A stretch of 64,000 nt of DNA from JAJPHW01 sp963799065 (GTDB lineage: Bacteria > Acidobacteriota > Terriglobia > Terriglobales > Acidobacteriaceae). The stretch is from assembly GCA_963799065.1 (NCBI GenBank), contig CAWCVJ010000001.1, positions 2,108,001 through 2,172,000 on the forward strand, given 5' to 3'. Under the pieces are notes generated by a model. That model was not told the DNA's origin and did not search any database. It saw nothing but the letters and a program-made list of their open reading frames with translations. This document shows positions 17,871-27,086 of the stretch, one piece after another (positions within the stretch are counted from its first letter, which is position 1; every line of letters begins with the position of its first letter). A program made the position numbers and the translations under genes.

Positions 17871-19356
17871 GGCGCTCGAAATCCCGGTACATCACGCGGT
17901 CCTGATCCATCGTGGCGCAGATTTTGCGGATGGCGGCATGGGCGGCTTGTCCTCGAGCACCGGTCTTTAGAGGAGCTCTGAAATCAAGCGCCTGCGCCGC
18001 TGCCATGGCCTCGATCGCCATGGCGTTGCGCGTATTATCCACGATGCGCTTCAATTTCATGGCGGCGGTCATCCCCATGGAAACGAAGTCTTCTTTGTTC
18101 CCCGAAGTGGTAATTGAATCGACCGAAGCGGGGTGGGAGAGAACTTTGTTTTCGCTGACCAGTGACGCGGCCGTCACCTGCGGCATCATGAAGCCCGAGT
18201 TCAACCCGGCGCCGGGCGCCAGGAACGGTGGCAAGTCTTCATTCAACGCAGGATTCACCAGGCGCTCCAGACGACGTTCGGAGATTCCTGCCAGCGCACT
18301 GAGGGCGATCGCCAGAAAATCGAGGGCGAAAGCGACGGGCTCGCCATGAAAGTTCCCGCCCGAAAGAATGTCGCCTTCTGCCGTGTCTCCGTCGGGGAAG
18401 ACTAAGGGATTGTCCACCGCCGAGTTCACTTCCGTTTCCATAACCCTGCGGCAATGCGCCAGTGTGTCGCGCACCGCGCCGTGCACTTGGGGAATGCAGC
18501 GCATTGAGTATGCGTCCTGCACCCGACTGCAATCGCGGTGCGACTCGCGCAGTTGGCTGCCTTCGAGCATCCGGCATAAGTTCGCGGCGCTCTTGATCTG
18601 GCCCGCATGGGGCCGAACCCGGTGGATGCGAGGGTCGAAGGCAACGTCGGTGCCTTGCAGCGCGTCCAGTGACATGGCGCTGAGAACGTCGGCGGTATCG
18701 ACGAGAATCTCGGCTGCAAGCAATTGCAGAATGCCGACGGAAAGCATTCCCTGGGTTCCATTGATGAGGGATACCGCCTCTTTTGCTTCGAGAACCAGCG
18801 GTCCGATTCCAGCCGAACTAAGTGCGTCGGCCGTTGGAATTCGCTTGCTCCGGTCGTCCAGACATTCGCCTTCACCGAGGATAGCCAATGCGAGATGAGC
18901 GAGGGGGGCGAGATCGCCGCTCGCCCCCACACTGCCCTGCGATGGCACAAACGGCGTCACGCCGCGGTTCAAGAGTTCGCAGATGCCATCGATAACCTCA
19001 ACGCGAACGCCGGAATGACCCTTGGCCAGCGAGTTCGCGCGCAGCAACATCATGGCTCGCGCCTCGGAAATCGAAAGCGGCTCGCCAACGCCTACCGCGT
19101 GCGAGCGTACGAGATTCACCTGCATCTTGCGGATCTGTGGCCCGGCGATACGGACGTCGCTGAGCTTCCCGACACCGGTTGTGATCGCATAAGAGAGTTT
19201 GTTGCCCGCGACCAAGGCGTCGACGACGGCTCGTGCTCGATGAACTTCTTTGCGGGCGGCGGGCGAGAGCTCAACGTTGTATCCATCGCGTGCCAACGCA
19301 ACTTCTTTGACAGCCTCGAGCGTCAGGCTGTTGCCGTCGATTTGAAGGGTTTTCAA
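17824..19356 (-). CDS. hutH: Histidine ammonia-lyase
   Basis: Deaminates histidine to urocanate, the first step of histidine catabolism. The 510-residue length is typical. The Ala-Ser-Gly that forms the MIO cofactor is seen in GASGDLAPLAH, with the downstream NGTQGMLS and QDAYSMRCIPQVHG motifs. No hutU, hutI or hutG is in the window. It lies 21 bases behind the thioesterase gene in a leftward run of five catabolic genes, so co-transcription is likely. The 3' end overlaps the uppP 3' end. Confidence 0.95.
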   Translation of the reverse strand: MKTLQIDGNSLTLEAVKEVALARDGYNVELSPAARKEVHRARAVVDALVAGNKLSYAITTGVGKLSDVRIAGPQIRKMQVNLVRSHAVGVGEPLSISEARAMMLLRANSLAKGHSGVRVEVIDGICELLNRGVTPFVPSQGSVGASGDLAPLAHLALAILGEGECLDDRSKRIPTADALSSAGIGPLVLEAKEAVSLINGTQGMLSVGILQLLAAEILVDTADVLSAMSLDALQGTDVAFDPRIHRVRPHAGQIKSAANLCRMLEGSQLRESHRDCSRVQDAYSMRCIPQVHGAVRDTLAHCRRVMETEVNSAVDNPLVFPDGDTAEGDILSGGNFHGEPVAFALDFLAIALSALAGISERRLERLVNPALNEDLPPFLAPGAGLNSGFMMPQVTAASLVSENKVLSHPASVDSITTSGNKEDFVSMGMTAAMKLKRIVDNTRNAMAIEAMAAAQALDFRAPLKTGARGQAAHAAIRKICATMDQDRVMYRDFERLSELIASGELARVLR

Positions 19357-19377
19357 GAATTGATCTCCGCCGAGAGT

Positions 19378-19815
19378 TTACTCTTTGCCGCTAGCCTTGC
19401 GGAACGCGGCGACGTACTTCTCTGGAATGGGCACAACTTGCATAAGACGATTGACGACCAAGTGGGTGGTACTTCCATCGGCGAGTAGAACACCATCGGA
19501 TGCACGCAGCAGCTCGTAACCAAAGTGAATGAGCGACTCTCGCACGTTCCTCAGGTGGGTGCGCACAAGGATCTCATCGTCATAGCGCGCCGGAGCCTTG
19601 TACCGACAGTGTGCGTCGACCACTGCGATCACGCAGTCATCCTGAATCTCCATCTCGCGATACGAAAAGCCCAACTGCCGCAGAAACTCGACGCGCCCGA
19701 CTTCGAACCAGACAAAGTAGTTGGCGTGATAGACCACGCTCATCTGATCCGTCTCGGCATAGCGAACGCGTACCCGCGCTTCAGAAATCGAAAGCTCGTT
19801 CAACGTCCGCTCCAA
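19378..19815 (-). CDS. Hot-dog acyl-CoA thioesterase (YbgC/4HBT type)
   Basis: A 145-residue single hot-dog domain that would hydrolyse an acyl-CoA thioester in the cytoplasm. The catalytic region is clear: RYAETDQMSVVYHANYFVWFE, with the Asp of TDQ and the HANY(F/Y) helix start. Its 5' end overlaps the 3' end of the enoyl-CoA hydratase gene by 16 bases, so the two are probably coupled. In this context it may release CoA from intermediates of branched-chain acid breakdown, but the substrate is not readable. Confidence 0.87.
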   Translation of the reverse strand: MERTLNELSISEARVRVRYAETDQMSVVYHANYFVWFEVGRVEFLRQLGFSYREMEIQDDCVIAVVDAHCRYKAPARYDDEILVRTHLRNVRESLIHFGYELLRASDGVLLADGSTTHLVVNRLMQVVPIPEKYVAAFRKASGKE

Positions 19816-20579
19816 ACCGGCTTGCGCTTCTCCAGGAACGACGACACACCTTCGCGGAAGTCAGCGGTTGTCCGCACGCGGGCATTACCTTCAATCGCTT
19901 CGGCAATCTGAGTTTCCAACTGCGAAGCTAGGAAGCCATTGATGAGGCGCTTGGTCTCGCGAACCGACGACGGACTGTTGGCGAGGAGCTCGGTGGCAAG
20001 CTCGTGTGCGCGAGCCATCAACTTGTCAGCCGAGACAACTTCGTTCACTAGTCCGAACCGATAGGCTTCATTGGCGTCGAATAAACGCCCGCTCAGCAAG
20101 AGATCGCGCGCGACCTTATGTCCCACTTGCCACACAAGGATCGAAGAAACGATTGCGGGGACGAATCCGATCCGGACCTCGGTATAGCCGAACTTGGCTT
20201 CTGGGAGCGCCAGCGTAAAGTCGCACATCGTCGCCAGCCCGGTTCCGCCGGCGATGGCAGCCCCGTTCACAGCGGCGACGGTGGGCAGAGGAAAATCATA
20301 GAGTCGACGGAACATCTCTGCCATCACAGTGGAGTCTTTGACGTTCTCTTCATGACTCTTGCCTAGAATTGAATTGAGCTCCTCGAGATCCATGCCAGCG
20401 CAAAATGCCTTGCCGGCGCCGGTGAGTATCAGAACGTTGGCGGCGCTCTTCTCAACTTCATCGAGAGCGGCCATCAGATCGGCGATCAGTCGGAAGCTCA
20501 CCGCATTCCGCTTATCGGGGCGGTTCAGCGTGATGGTCGCAATTTGACCATCGAAATCGAGAAGTACGGTTTCTAACAT
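19800..20579 (-). CDS. Enoyl-CoA hydratase/isomerase family protein
   Basis: A 259-residue crotonase-fold enzyme. Seen: LNRPDKRNAVS near the N-terminus, the oxyanion-hole segments FCAGMDLEEL and NGAAIAGGTGLATMCDF, and a helical C-terminus. Between HMG-CoA lyase and an acyl-CoA carboxylase subunit, the best guess is methylglutaconyl-CoA hydratase (LiuC), which makes HMG-CoA in leucine breakdown. Crotonase paralogues are hard to separate by eye, so this is context inference. It starts eight bases after the HMG-CoA lyase stop. Confidence 0.85.
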   Translation of the reverse strand: MLETVLLDFDGQIATITLNRPDKRNAVSFRLIADLMAALDEVEKSAANVLILTGAGKAFCAGMDLEELNSILGKSHEENVKDSTVMAEMFRRLYDFPLPTVAAVNGAAIAGGTGLATMCDFTLALPEAKFGYTEVRIGFVPAIVSSILVWQVGHKVARDLLLSGRLFDANEAYRFGLVNEVVSADKLMARAHELATELLANSPSSVRETKRLINGFLASQLETQIAEAIEGNARVRTTADFREGVSSFLEKRKPVWSGR

Positions 20580-20587
20580 GAGTCTTT

Positions 20588-21466
20588 CTAATTCGTGACC
20601 GGCGCCGCGGCGTATCGTGCACCGAGTTCCGCCGAAATTCGCAACAGCACATCAAGCGGTTTAAGCGCGGGTAAGATCGCGCCCTTGGACGCCAATGCCT
20701 CAAGCACTACCTCAGTGGCGATATTACCCACCAGTTGATCTTGCGCGAAAGGGCATCCGCCGAGTCCTCCTAACGCAGAATCGAAGCGTCGGCAGCCCGC
20801 CTCATACGCTGCGACTATCTTTTCTCTAGCCTGATCGGGGCGGCTGTGCAGATGCATTCCAATTTCGAGATAGCCGTACTTCGACATCACTGCCGCGGCC
20901 AGCTCTTCAATCTGGCGTGGACCGGCCACGCCGACCGTGTCCGCCAAAGAGATCATGCGAATTCCGGAAACTTCGAGCAGATCCACCGCGTCCACGACTT
21001 CCCCGATATTCCAAGCGTCGCCGTAAGGATTGCCGAACGCCATTGAAATGTAGACGACAACATCCAAGCCCGCTTCATCGGCTTTGGTCGAAATCTTCTC
21101 CAACGCGTCGAGGGATTCTTCCGGAGTCTGGCGTTGATTGTTGCGCAAGAACGTAGGCGAAACCGAGTACGGGAATCCCAGCGTCTTGATCTTGCCCGTA
21201 TCGATCGCTCGCTGCGCCCCCTTTTCGTTGACCACGATACCGATCAGTTCGACCGCGTCCGGAATCTCAATTTCTTTGAGCACTTCTTCGGAGTCTGCCA
21301 TCTGCGGAACAGCTTTGCCGGAAACGAACGAGGCCGCATCGATGTGCGTGAAGCCCGCGTTGATCAGCGCACTCAAATACTCCGCCTTCACATCGCTCGG
21401 AATATGTCCGGGCAACGCCTGCCAGGCGTCGCGCGGACACTCGACGAGTTTGATTTCCTGCGCCAT
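20588..21466 (-). CDS. mvaB: Hydroxymethylglutaryl-CoA lyase
   Basis: TIM-barrel enzyme that splits HMG-CoA into acetyl-CoA and acetoacetate, the last step of leucine catabolism. The 292-residue length fits. Seen: the N-terminal ECPRDAWQ motif with the metal-binding Asp, FVSGKAVPQMAD, the metal-binding HLHSR, and the signature loop GGLGGCPFAQ with the catalytic Cys. The N-terminal motif differs slightly from the usual EVGPRDGLQ. It lies eight bases after the carboxyltransferase gene and eight before the hydratase gene. Confidence 0.92.
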   Translation of the reverse strand: MAQEIKLVECPRDAWQALPGHIPSDVKAEYLSALINAGFTHIDAASFVSGKAVPQMADSEEVLKEIEIPDAVELIGIVVNEKGAQRAIDTGKIKTLGFPYSVSPTFLRNNQRQTPEESLDALEKISTKADEAGLDVVVYISMAFGNPYGDAWNIGEVVDAVDLLEVSGIRMISLADTVGVAGPRQIEELAAAVMSKYGYLEIGMHLHSRPDQAREKIVAAYEAGCRRFDSALGGLGGCPFAQDQLVGNIATEVVLEALASKGAILPALKPLDVLLRISAELGARYAAAPVTN

Positions 21467-21474
21467 GTTTGAGA

Positions 21475-23175
21475 TTAAGTCTGCAAAACTCCGACTTTGA
21501 ATTCTGGCACATTGGGATTCAGCGCCGCCGCTTCAAGCGATTGAATGATCGCGTCACGAGTTTCGAGCGGATCGACAATCTTATCAATCCACAGTCTCGC
21601 CGCGCCGTACCGAGGATCAGTCTGTTCGTCGTAAGTTTTCTTTGTCGAGTCAAAGAGTTCTTTCCGTTCGGCATCGCTCAGCTTTTTGCCGCCGCGCTCG
21701 AGTTGGCGAATCTTAATCTCGACGAGGGTCCCAGCTGCCGAGTCGCCGCTCATCACCGCATACTTCGCGGTCGGCCACGCGAATACAAAGCGCGGATCGT
21801 AGGCTTTGCCACACATGGCGTAGTGCCCCGCCCCGAACGATCCGCCAACAATCACGGTGATTTTCGGGACTACGGAATTAGCGACGGCGTTCACCATCTT
21901 CGCTCCCGCCTTGATGATGCCGCTCCACTCCGCATCACGACCCACCATAAATCCGTTGACGTCATGGAAGAAAATCAGCGGGATAAGATTCTGATTGCAG
22001 TCCATGATGAAGCGTGCAGCCTTCTCAGCCGACTCGGTGTAAATCACGCCGCCAAATTCGGTGCGCTTCTTCCCTTCGTGGTCGGTCGCCTGGGCGTGCA
22101 GCTTCTGATTGGCAACGATTCCCACGGCGAAGCCACCGATGCGCGCGTAACCGCAGACCAGAGTCTTTCCATACTCAGCCTTGTATTCCTCGAAGCAGCT
22201 GGCATCGATGATTCGCGCCAGAATTTCTTTCATGTCATAAGGCCGACCCGGCGAGGCATCATAGATTCCGTAAATCTCTTCCGCGGGAAATGCCGGGCTT
22301 TCCGGCTTGTGGCGGTCCCATGGCGACTGGCGGCGATATCCCCACTTCTCGACGAGGCTGCGAATGCGCTCGATGCAGGCTTCGTCGTTAGGCTCGCGAA
22401 AGTCCACCGTACCGCTGATGGCCGCATGCATGGCCGCGCCGCCCAACTCTTCGGCCGAAACCTTCTGGCCAATCGCGGCTTGTACCAACGCCGGTCCTGC
22501 GAGAAAGAGGCCGCTGCCATCGGTCATTAAAACGTGATCGCACATCACAGGTAGGTAGCCGCCTCCTGCCACGCACATGCCCATGATGGCGGCAATTTGC
22601 GGAATACCCATCGCGGACATCACGGCATTGTTGCGGAAGACGCGTCCGAAATCGTCCGTGTCGGGAAATACATCCTCCTGCAGGGGCAAAAACACGCCGG
22701 CCGAATCGACCAGATAGATCGTAGGAATATGATTCTCAATCGCGATATGCTGCGCTCGAATCACTTTCTTGGAAGTCATCGGGAAAAATGCCCCAGCCTT
22801 CACCGTGGCGTCATTGGCGATAATCATGACCATGCGCGTATGAATGCGCGCCAAGCCAGTGATCACGCCACCCGCTGGCGCTCCGCCCCACTCTTCGTAC
22901 ATGCCGTAGGCAACGTAGCTCCCCAGCTCGAAAAATGAATCAGCATCCGCGAGCTTCGCAATGCGTTCGCGAGCCGTCAGCCGCCCCTTGGAGTGCTGAT
23001 TTTCGATTGCCTTCGCGCCGCCCCCTTCGCGAATCACGCCTTCTTCGTTACGCACTCGCGATACGAGATCCGCCAATTGGCGCATGTTCCCTTCGAAGCG
23101 AAGCGAAGTCGGGTCCACGCGAGATTCGATTACGCTGGAACTTGGCGCTGACGCAGGGATGGTACGGTTGGGCAT
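21475..23175 (-). CDS. Acyl-CoA carboxylase carboxyltransferase (beta) subunit, probably methylcrotonoyl-CoA carboxylase
   Basis: A 566-residue biotin-dependent carboxyltransferase of the AccD5/MccB class. It has two crotonase-like halves with the expected segments: GGAKAIENQHSKGRLTARER, the first oxyanion site (MGMCVAGGGYLPVMCDH), and in the second half GGSFGAGHYAMCGKAYDPRF. With HMG-CoA lyase and a hydratase next to it, methylcrotonoyl-CoA is the likely substrate; propionyl-CoA cannot be excluded. The biotin-carrying alpha subunit is not in this window. It is the first gene of the leftward operon; no strong ribosome site is seen at 23175. Confidence 0.87.
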   Translation of the reverse strand: MPNRTIPASAPSSSVIESRVDPTSLRFEGNMRQLADLVSRVRNEEGVIREGGGAKAIENQHSKGRLTARERIAKLADADSFFELGSYVAYGMYEEWGGAPAGGVITGLARIHTRMVMIIANDATVKAGAFFPMTSKKVIRAQHIAIENHIPTIYLVDSAGVFLPLQEDVFPDTDDFGRVFRNNAVMSAMGIPQIAAIMGMCVAGGGYLPVMCDHVLMTDGSGLFLAGPALVQAAIGQKVSAEELGGAAMHAAISGTVDFREPNDEACIERIRSLVEKWGYRRQSPWDRHKPESPAFPAEEIYGIYDASPGRPYDMKEILARIIDASCFEEYKAEYGKTLVCGYARIGGFAVGIVANQKLHAQATDHEGKKRTEFGGVIYTESAEKAARFIMDCNQNLIPLIFFHDVNGFMVGRDAEWSGIIKAGAKMVNAVANSVVPKITVIVGGSFGAGHYAMCGKAYDPRFVFAWPTAKYAVMSGDSAAGTLVEIKIRQLERGGKKLSDAERKELFDSTKKTYDEQTDPRYGAARLWIDKIVDPLETRDAIIQSLEAAALNPNVPEFKVGVLQT

Positions 23176-23320
23176 ATTGGGTCGGCTCGAAACTCTCTAA
23201 CGTATAACAGCGAAGCACAAAGTCGCAAACTCATACGACGGATCGGTTTGACAACCGATGCAAAGGACACGTAATTTCAAACTTCTGCCCATTCTACCCG
23301 TCTATGGTTGTGGAGGTCTC

Positions 23321-24853
23321 ATGAAATTCCGCCGCACTACAATATTTTGCCTGACGTTAATCCTGGTGGCAGCGCTTGGCGCGACCGCACAAGACCTGGC
23401 GTCGTTCGAAAAGCGCACCACCGTCAAGAAGCTTCCCAATGGTCTAACCATCGTGATTTGCGAGCGTCCCGAGGCGCCGGTATTTTCGTTCTACACCCAT
23501 GTGGACGTGGGCTCGGTGCAAGACCCGCAAGGCGAGACTGGCCTCGCGCACATGTTCGAGCATATGGCCTTCAAGGGTACCGACAAGATCGGCACGAAAG
23601 ACTACGCCGCGGAGAAAATCGCGCTCGCCAAGGTCGAAAAAGATTATGCCGCCTACATCTACGAGCGCGACAAGCCAGTTGGACGCGACGAGACCAAGGT
23701 GAAGCAGCTCGAAAAAGCATGGAACGACGACATCGCCGCCGCCCAAAAATTCGTTATCCCGAATCAATTTCCACAGATCATCGAAAATAACGGCGGCGAA
23801 GGGATGAACGCGAGCACCAGCGAAGATCAGACGGAGTATTTTTATTCCTTTCCGGAGAATCGCCTCGAACTCTGGGCATATCTTGAATCGGAACGCTTCC
23901 TACATCCGGTGATGCGCGAGTTCTACAAAGAGCGCAACGTGGTGATGGAGGAACGCCGCATGAGGGTGGACAGCAATCCCGTCGGGCAACTGGTCGAGCA
24001 GTTCACCACGGCGGCCTTCCAGGCCCACCCATACCATCGTCCGACCATCGGATGGCCGTCGGATTTGGTTACGTTCTCCGCCACCGATGCGAGCAATTTC
24101 TTTCACAAGTACTACATTCCGTCCAACATGGTCGTGACCGTCGTTGGAGATGTGAAGGCGTCGGAAGCCATGCCAGTCATCGAGAAGTATTTCTCGCGCA
24201 TTCCCTCGCAAGCCGCGCCCGATGAACGCACGACGACCGAACCTCCACAGAAGGCCGAGCGGCGAATCGTGCTGCAACAGCAATCTCAACCGCTTTACCT
24301 CGAAGGCTACCATCGGCCCGATTACCGCGATCCGGATGATCAGGTTTTCGACGCCATCGCCGACCTCATGTCCAATGGACGCACGTCGCGCCTTTACCGA
24401 GCTCTGGTGCGAGATAAGAAAATTGCCGCGCAGTCGGCCGGCTTCAGCGGATTGCCCGGCAACAAGTACCCGCATCTGTTTGCGTTTTATGCATTCCCGC
24501 TCCCCGGGCACACTACGAAGGAAATGGCGGAAGCCATTCATTCCGAACTCGAACGCCTGAAGAACGAAGATGTCAGCGACGAGGAGCTAAAGATGGTGAA
24601 GACTCGCGCTAAGGCCGACCTGATTCGCGGTCTCGGAAACAATGAAGGCTTGGCCTCGGAGTTAGGCACTTTTCAAGCACGTTACGGAGACTGGCGCGAA
24701 CTCTTTCGCAGCGTCGATCGCATCGACAAAGTGTCGAAGGAGGATATACGCCGCGTCGCGAACAAAACTTTCGTCGAATCCAATCGAACGGTCGGCATCA
24801 TCGAAACGGCCGCGCCTAGCGGGTCCGCCGCGTCTCGAGGAGGTGCACAATGA
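23321..24853 (+). CDS. Secreted M16 family zinc peptidase (active subunit)
   Basis: A 510-residue processing-peptidase-like protein with a signal peptide (FCLTLILVAALGATAQ). The inverted zinc site is intact: GLAHMFEHMAFKG gives HxxEH, and the distal Glu lies in NVVMEERRM; the substrate-side motif GGEGMNASTSEDQTEY is also present. An insertion of about 60 residues rich in Lys and Asp sits between the HxxEH and GGEG motifs. The ATG at 23321 is chosen for GGAGG at 23312-23316. Its stop overlaps the start of the next M16 gene by four bases (ATGA), so the two probably form a heterodimer. Confidence 0.92.
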   Translation: MKFRRTTIFCLTLILVAALGATAQDLASFEKRTTVKKLPNGLTIVICERPEAPVFSFYTHVDVGSVQDPQGETGLAHMFEHMAFKGTDKIGTKDYAAEKIALAKVEKDYAAYIYERDKPVGRDETKVKQLEKAWNDDIAAAQKFVIPNQFPQIIENNGGEGMNASTSEDQTEYFYSFPENRLELWAYLESERFLHPVMREFYKERNVVMEERRMRVDSNPVGQLVEQFTTAAFQAHPYHRPTIGWPSDLVTFSATDASNFFHKYYIPSNMVVTVVGDVKASEAMPVIEKYFSRIPSQAAPDERTTTEPPQKAERRIVLQQQSQPLYLEGYHRPDYRDPDDQVFDAIADLMSNGRTSRLYRALVRDKKIAAQSAGFSGLPGNKYPHLFAFYAFPLPGHTTKEMAEAIHSELERLKNEDVSDEELKMVKTRAKADLIRGLGNNEGLASELGTFQARYGDWRELFRSVDRIDKVSKEDIRRVANKTFVESNRTVGIIETAAPSGSAASRGGAQ

Positions 24854-26988
24854 AGCGCTTCACTTCGCTGCTGCTGTCGTTCATGGCTCTGGCACCTCTT
24901 CCGGCAGCACTCGCGCAGGCAACCGACTGGAACAAGATTCCTATCCCGCCACTGCGCGCGTTTCATCCCCAAGAACCCAAGCGCATCGAACTCCCGAATG
25001 GCATGGTCATTTTCTTGCAAGAAGATCACGAACTGCCGTTGATTGAAGGCACGGCGAGGATCCGAGGAGGCTCGCGTTCCGAGCCGTCTGCGAAAGTCGG
25101 TTTGGTTGATATGTACGGTGAAGTATGGCGAACCGGCGGCACTAAAACCCAAACCGGCGATGCCTTCGACGACTTTCTGGAAGCCCGTGCCGCGAAGGTC
25201 GAGACCAGCAACGCTCCCGACTCGACGTCGATTTCCTTGTCCTGCCTAAAAGACGATTTTGACGATGTCTTCAAGGTCTTTAACGACCTCCTGCGGCAGC
25301 CTGAATTTCGCTCCGAGAAATTGGATTTGGCAAAGAAAGAGTTCGAGGACGCGATTTCGCGGCGGAATGACGACGCCGCCGAGATTGCCGAGCGCGAATC
25401 AGCCAAGCTGGCGTATGGCAGAGACAATCCTTACACTCGCAACGCCGAGTATTCGACGGTCGACGCCGTGACGCGCGAAGATCTGATTGCATGGCACGAC
25501 CAACACGTGTATCCCAACTACATCATTCTCGGGATCGTGGGCGATTTCGACGCGACCGCCATGGAAGCCCGTCTGCGCGCCGCTTTCGGCGATTGGGCGA
25601 AAGGCCCCGATTGGAAGCCCGAGCAAATCGAATTGAATCCAGCCCGACCGGGCTATTATCTGATTCCGAAAGACGATGTGAACCAGAGTTCCGTCCAGAT
25701 GGTGGAATTGGGCATCCGACGTGATGATCCCGATTACTTCGCCGCGCAAATATTCAACGAAGCGTTTGGCGGAGGCTTTTCGTCGCGACTGTTCAAGAGC
25801 ATCCGAACGGCGCAAGGCCTCGCATACCATGTTGGCGGAGGCATTGGCAGCTCCTTCGATCATCTGGGCGTGGTGCGGTTCACACTGGCGACCAAAAGCG
25901 CAAGCACCACTCAGGCGATTCAAGCGCTCTACAAAGAGATCGACGATCTCGACGCGCATCCCATCACGGCGGAAGAGATTAAACATGCTAAGGATTCGAT
26001 TCTCAACTCCTTCGTGTTCCGCTTCGATTCGCCCGACAAAGTTTTGCAGGAACGCATGGCCTACGAGTTCTATGGCTATCCCGCTGATTTTCTGGAGCGT
26101 TTTCGCACGGCTATCGAGAAGACCACGCCCGAAGATGTGGCCCGTGTTGCGAAGAAGTATGTTCATCGCGATCAGCTCGCGGTATTGGTAGTCGGCAACA
26201 CCGGCGAATTCGATAAGCCGCTCGCCTCCATGGGAGCGGTAACAAATGTCGACATCACGATTCCGCCTCCTCCGGGCTCGGCTACAGCGCTTGCCGCGCC
26301 AACTGCGTCCAATGCAGACGGCAAAGCCTTGGCGTTGAAAGTCGCCGAAAGCATGGGCGGCCTGGCGAAGTTGCAAGCTGTCCATTCCATGCAAGCCGCG
26401 TTTGCAAGCAGTGATCCCGATGGCGGACGGCAGACTCCGATCAACGCCATTCTCGTTTTCCCGGACAAGCTGCACGTGGACTTGGAAACGCCGAGCGGCA
26501 AAGTAACAATCGTGGTCACGCCGGATGCAGGGTTCATGTCGGATACGAACTCAGGCGTGCATGACCTGCCTGCCCCGAGCAAGCAGGAAATGGGAGAGCA
26601 AGTGCGCCGCGACTTGATCTTTCTGGCGCAGCACGCCGATGACTCCAGTTTTATTTTCGCCGCCGAAGGCCGTGAGAAAATTGGCGATCTGGACACCAAG
26701 ATTGTCGACGTCAGCGGTGCAGGCGTGACGATGCGCTGGTATGTCGACCCAGCCTCGGGTCGAATTGTGCGCGAGGCCTACACCACACTGAGCCAGGCCG
26801 GACCGATGCCCTCGCAAACCGATCTTTCCGACTGGAAAACCACCGACGGCATCACTCTGCCCGCCGTGCACAAGAACTTTCAAGGCGGACAAGAAACAAG
26901 CGTGGTCACGTTCACGTCCTGGCAATTTAACCCCACCACAGACGCAGCCCTGTTTCAGAAACCATCCTCAACGACTCCTGCAAAGTGA
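24850..26988 (+). CDS. Secreted M16-like inactive partner with C-terminal LolA-like domain
   Basis: A 712-residue exported protein (signal peptide LLLSFMALAPLPAALAQ). Residues about 45-470 are M16-like, but the zinc site is missing: where HxxEH is expected the sequence reads VDMYGEVWRTGG. The substrate-handling half is kept (GGGFSSRLFKSIRTAQGLAY). After a Pro/Ala linker (about 475-495), residues 496-700 form a second region with beta-strand patterns (VFPDKLHVDLETPSGKVTIV, DVSGAGVTMRWYVDPASGRIV) resembling LolA/outer-membrane-lipoprotein-sorting folds. Pairing of an active and an inactive M16 subunit is known; the fused second domain is the unusual part. Confidence 0.87.
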   Translation: MKRFTSLLLSFMALAPLPAALAQATDWNKIPIPPLRAFHPQEPKRIELPNGMVIFLQEDHELPLIEGTARIRGGSRSEPSAKVGLVDMYGEVWRTGGTKTQTGDAFDDFLEARAAKVETSNAPDSTSISLSCLKDDFDDVFKVFNDLLRQPEFRSEKLDLAKKEFEDAISRRNDDAAEIAERESAKLAYGRDNPYTRNAEYSTVDAVTREDLIAWHDQHVYPNYIILGIVGDFDATAMEARLRAAFGDWAKGPDWKPEQIELNPARPGYYLIPKDDVNQSSVQMVELGIRRDDPDYFAAQIFNEAFGGGFSSRLFKSIRTAQGLAYHVGGGIGSSFDHLGVVRFTLATKSASTTQAIQALYKEIDDLDAHPITAEEIKHAKDSILNSFVFRFDSPDKVLQERMAYEFYGYPADFLERFRTAIEKTTPEDVARVAKKYVHRDQLAVLVVGNTGEFDKPLASMGAVTNVDITIPPPPGSATALAAPTASNADGKALALKVAESMGGLAKLQAVHSMQAAFASSDPDGGRQTPINAILVFPDKLHVDLETPSGKVTIVVTPDAGFMSDTNSGVHDLPAPSKQEMGEQVRRDLIFLAQHADDSSFIFAAEGREKIGDLDTKIVDVSGAGVTMRWYVDPASGRIVREAYTTLSQAGPMPSQTDLSDWKTTDGITLPAVHKNFQGGQETSVVTFTSWQFNPTTDAALFQKPSSTTPAK

Positions 26989-27086
26989 TGTTCATTCGTC
27001 ACAGACACGAGAGTTCCCAAACGGTAGGCTGAGGCGCACGGTTTGCAGTGCCGGAGATCAACTCGGCAAGGCAACGTCTGTGCGTT

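Noticed and set aside
21469..22530. 353-codon open frame antisense to the carboxyltransferase gene
   Set aside because: Strong family match on the other strand explains the region; the antisense frame is Arg/His-rich without any motif or ribosome site, a usual effect of GC-rich codon use.
25399..26475. 358-codon antisense frame inside the second M16 gene
   Set aside because: No start signal or family pattern; the plus-strand gene is well supported.
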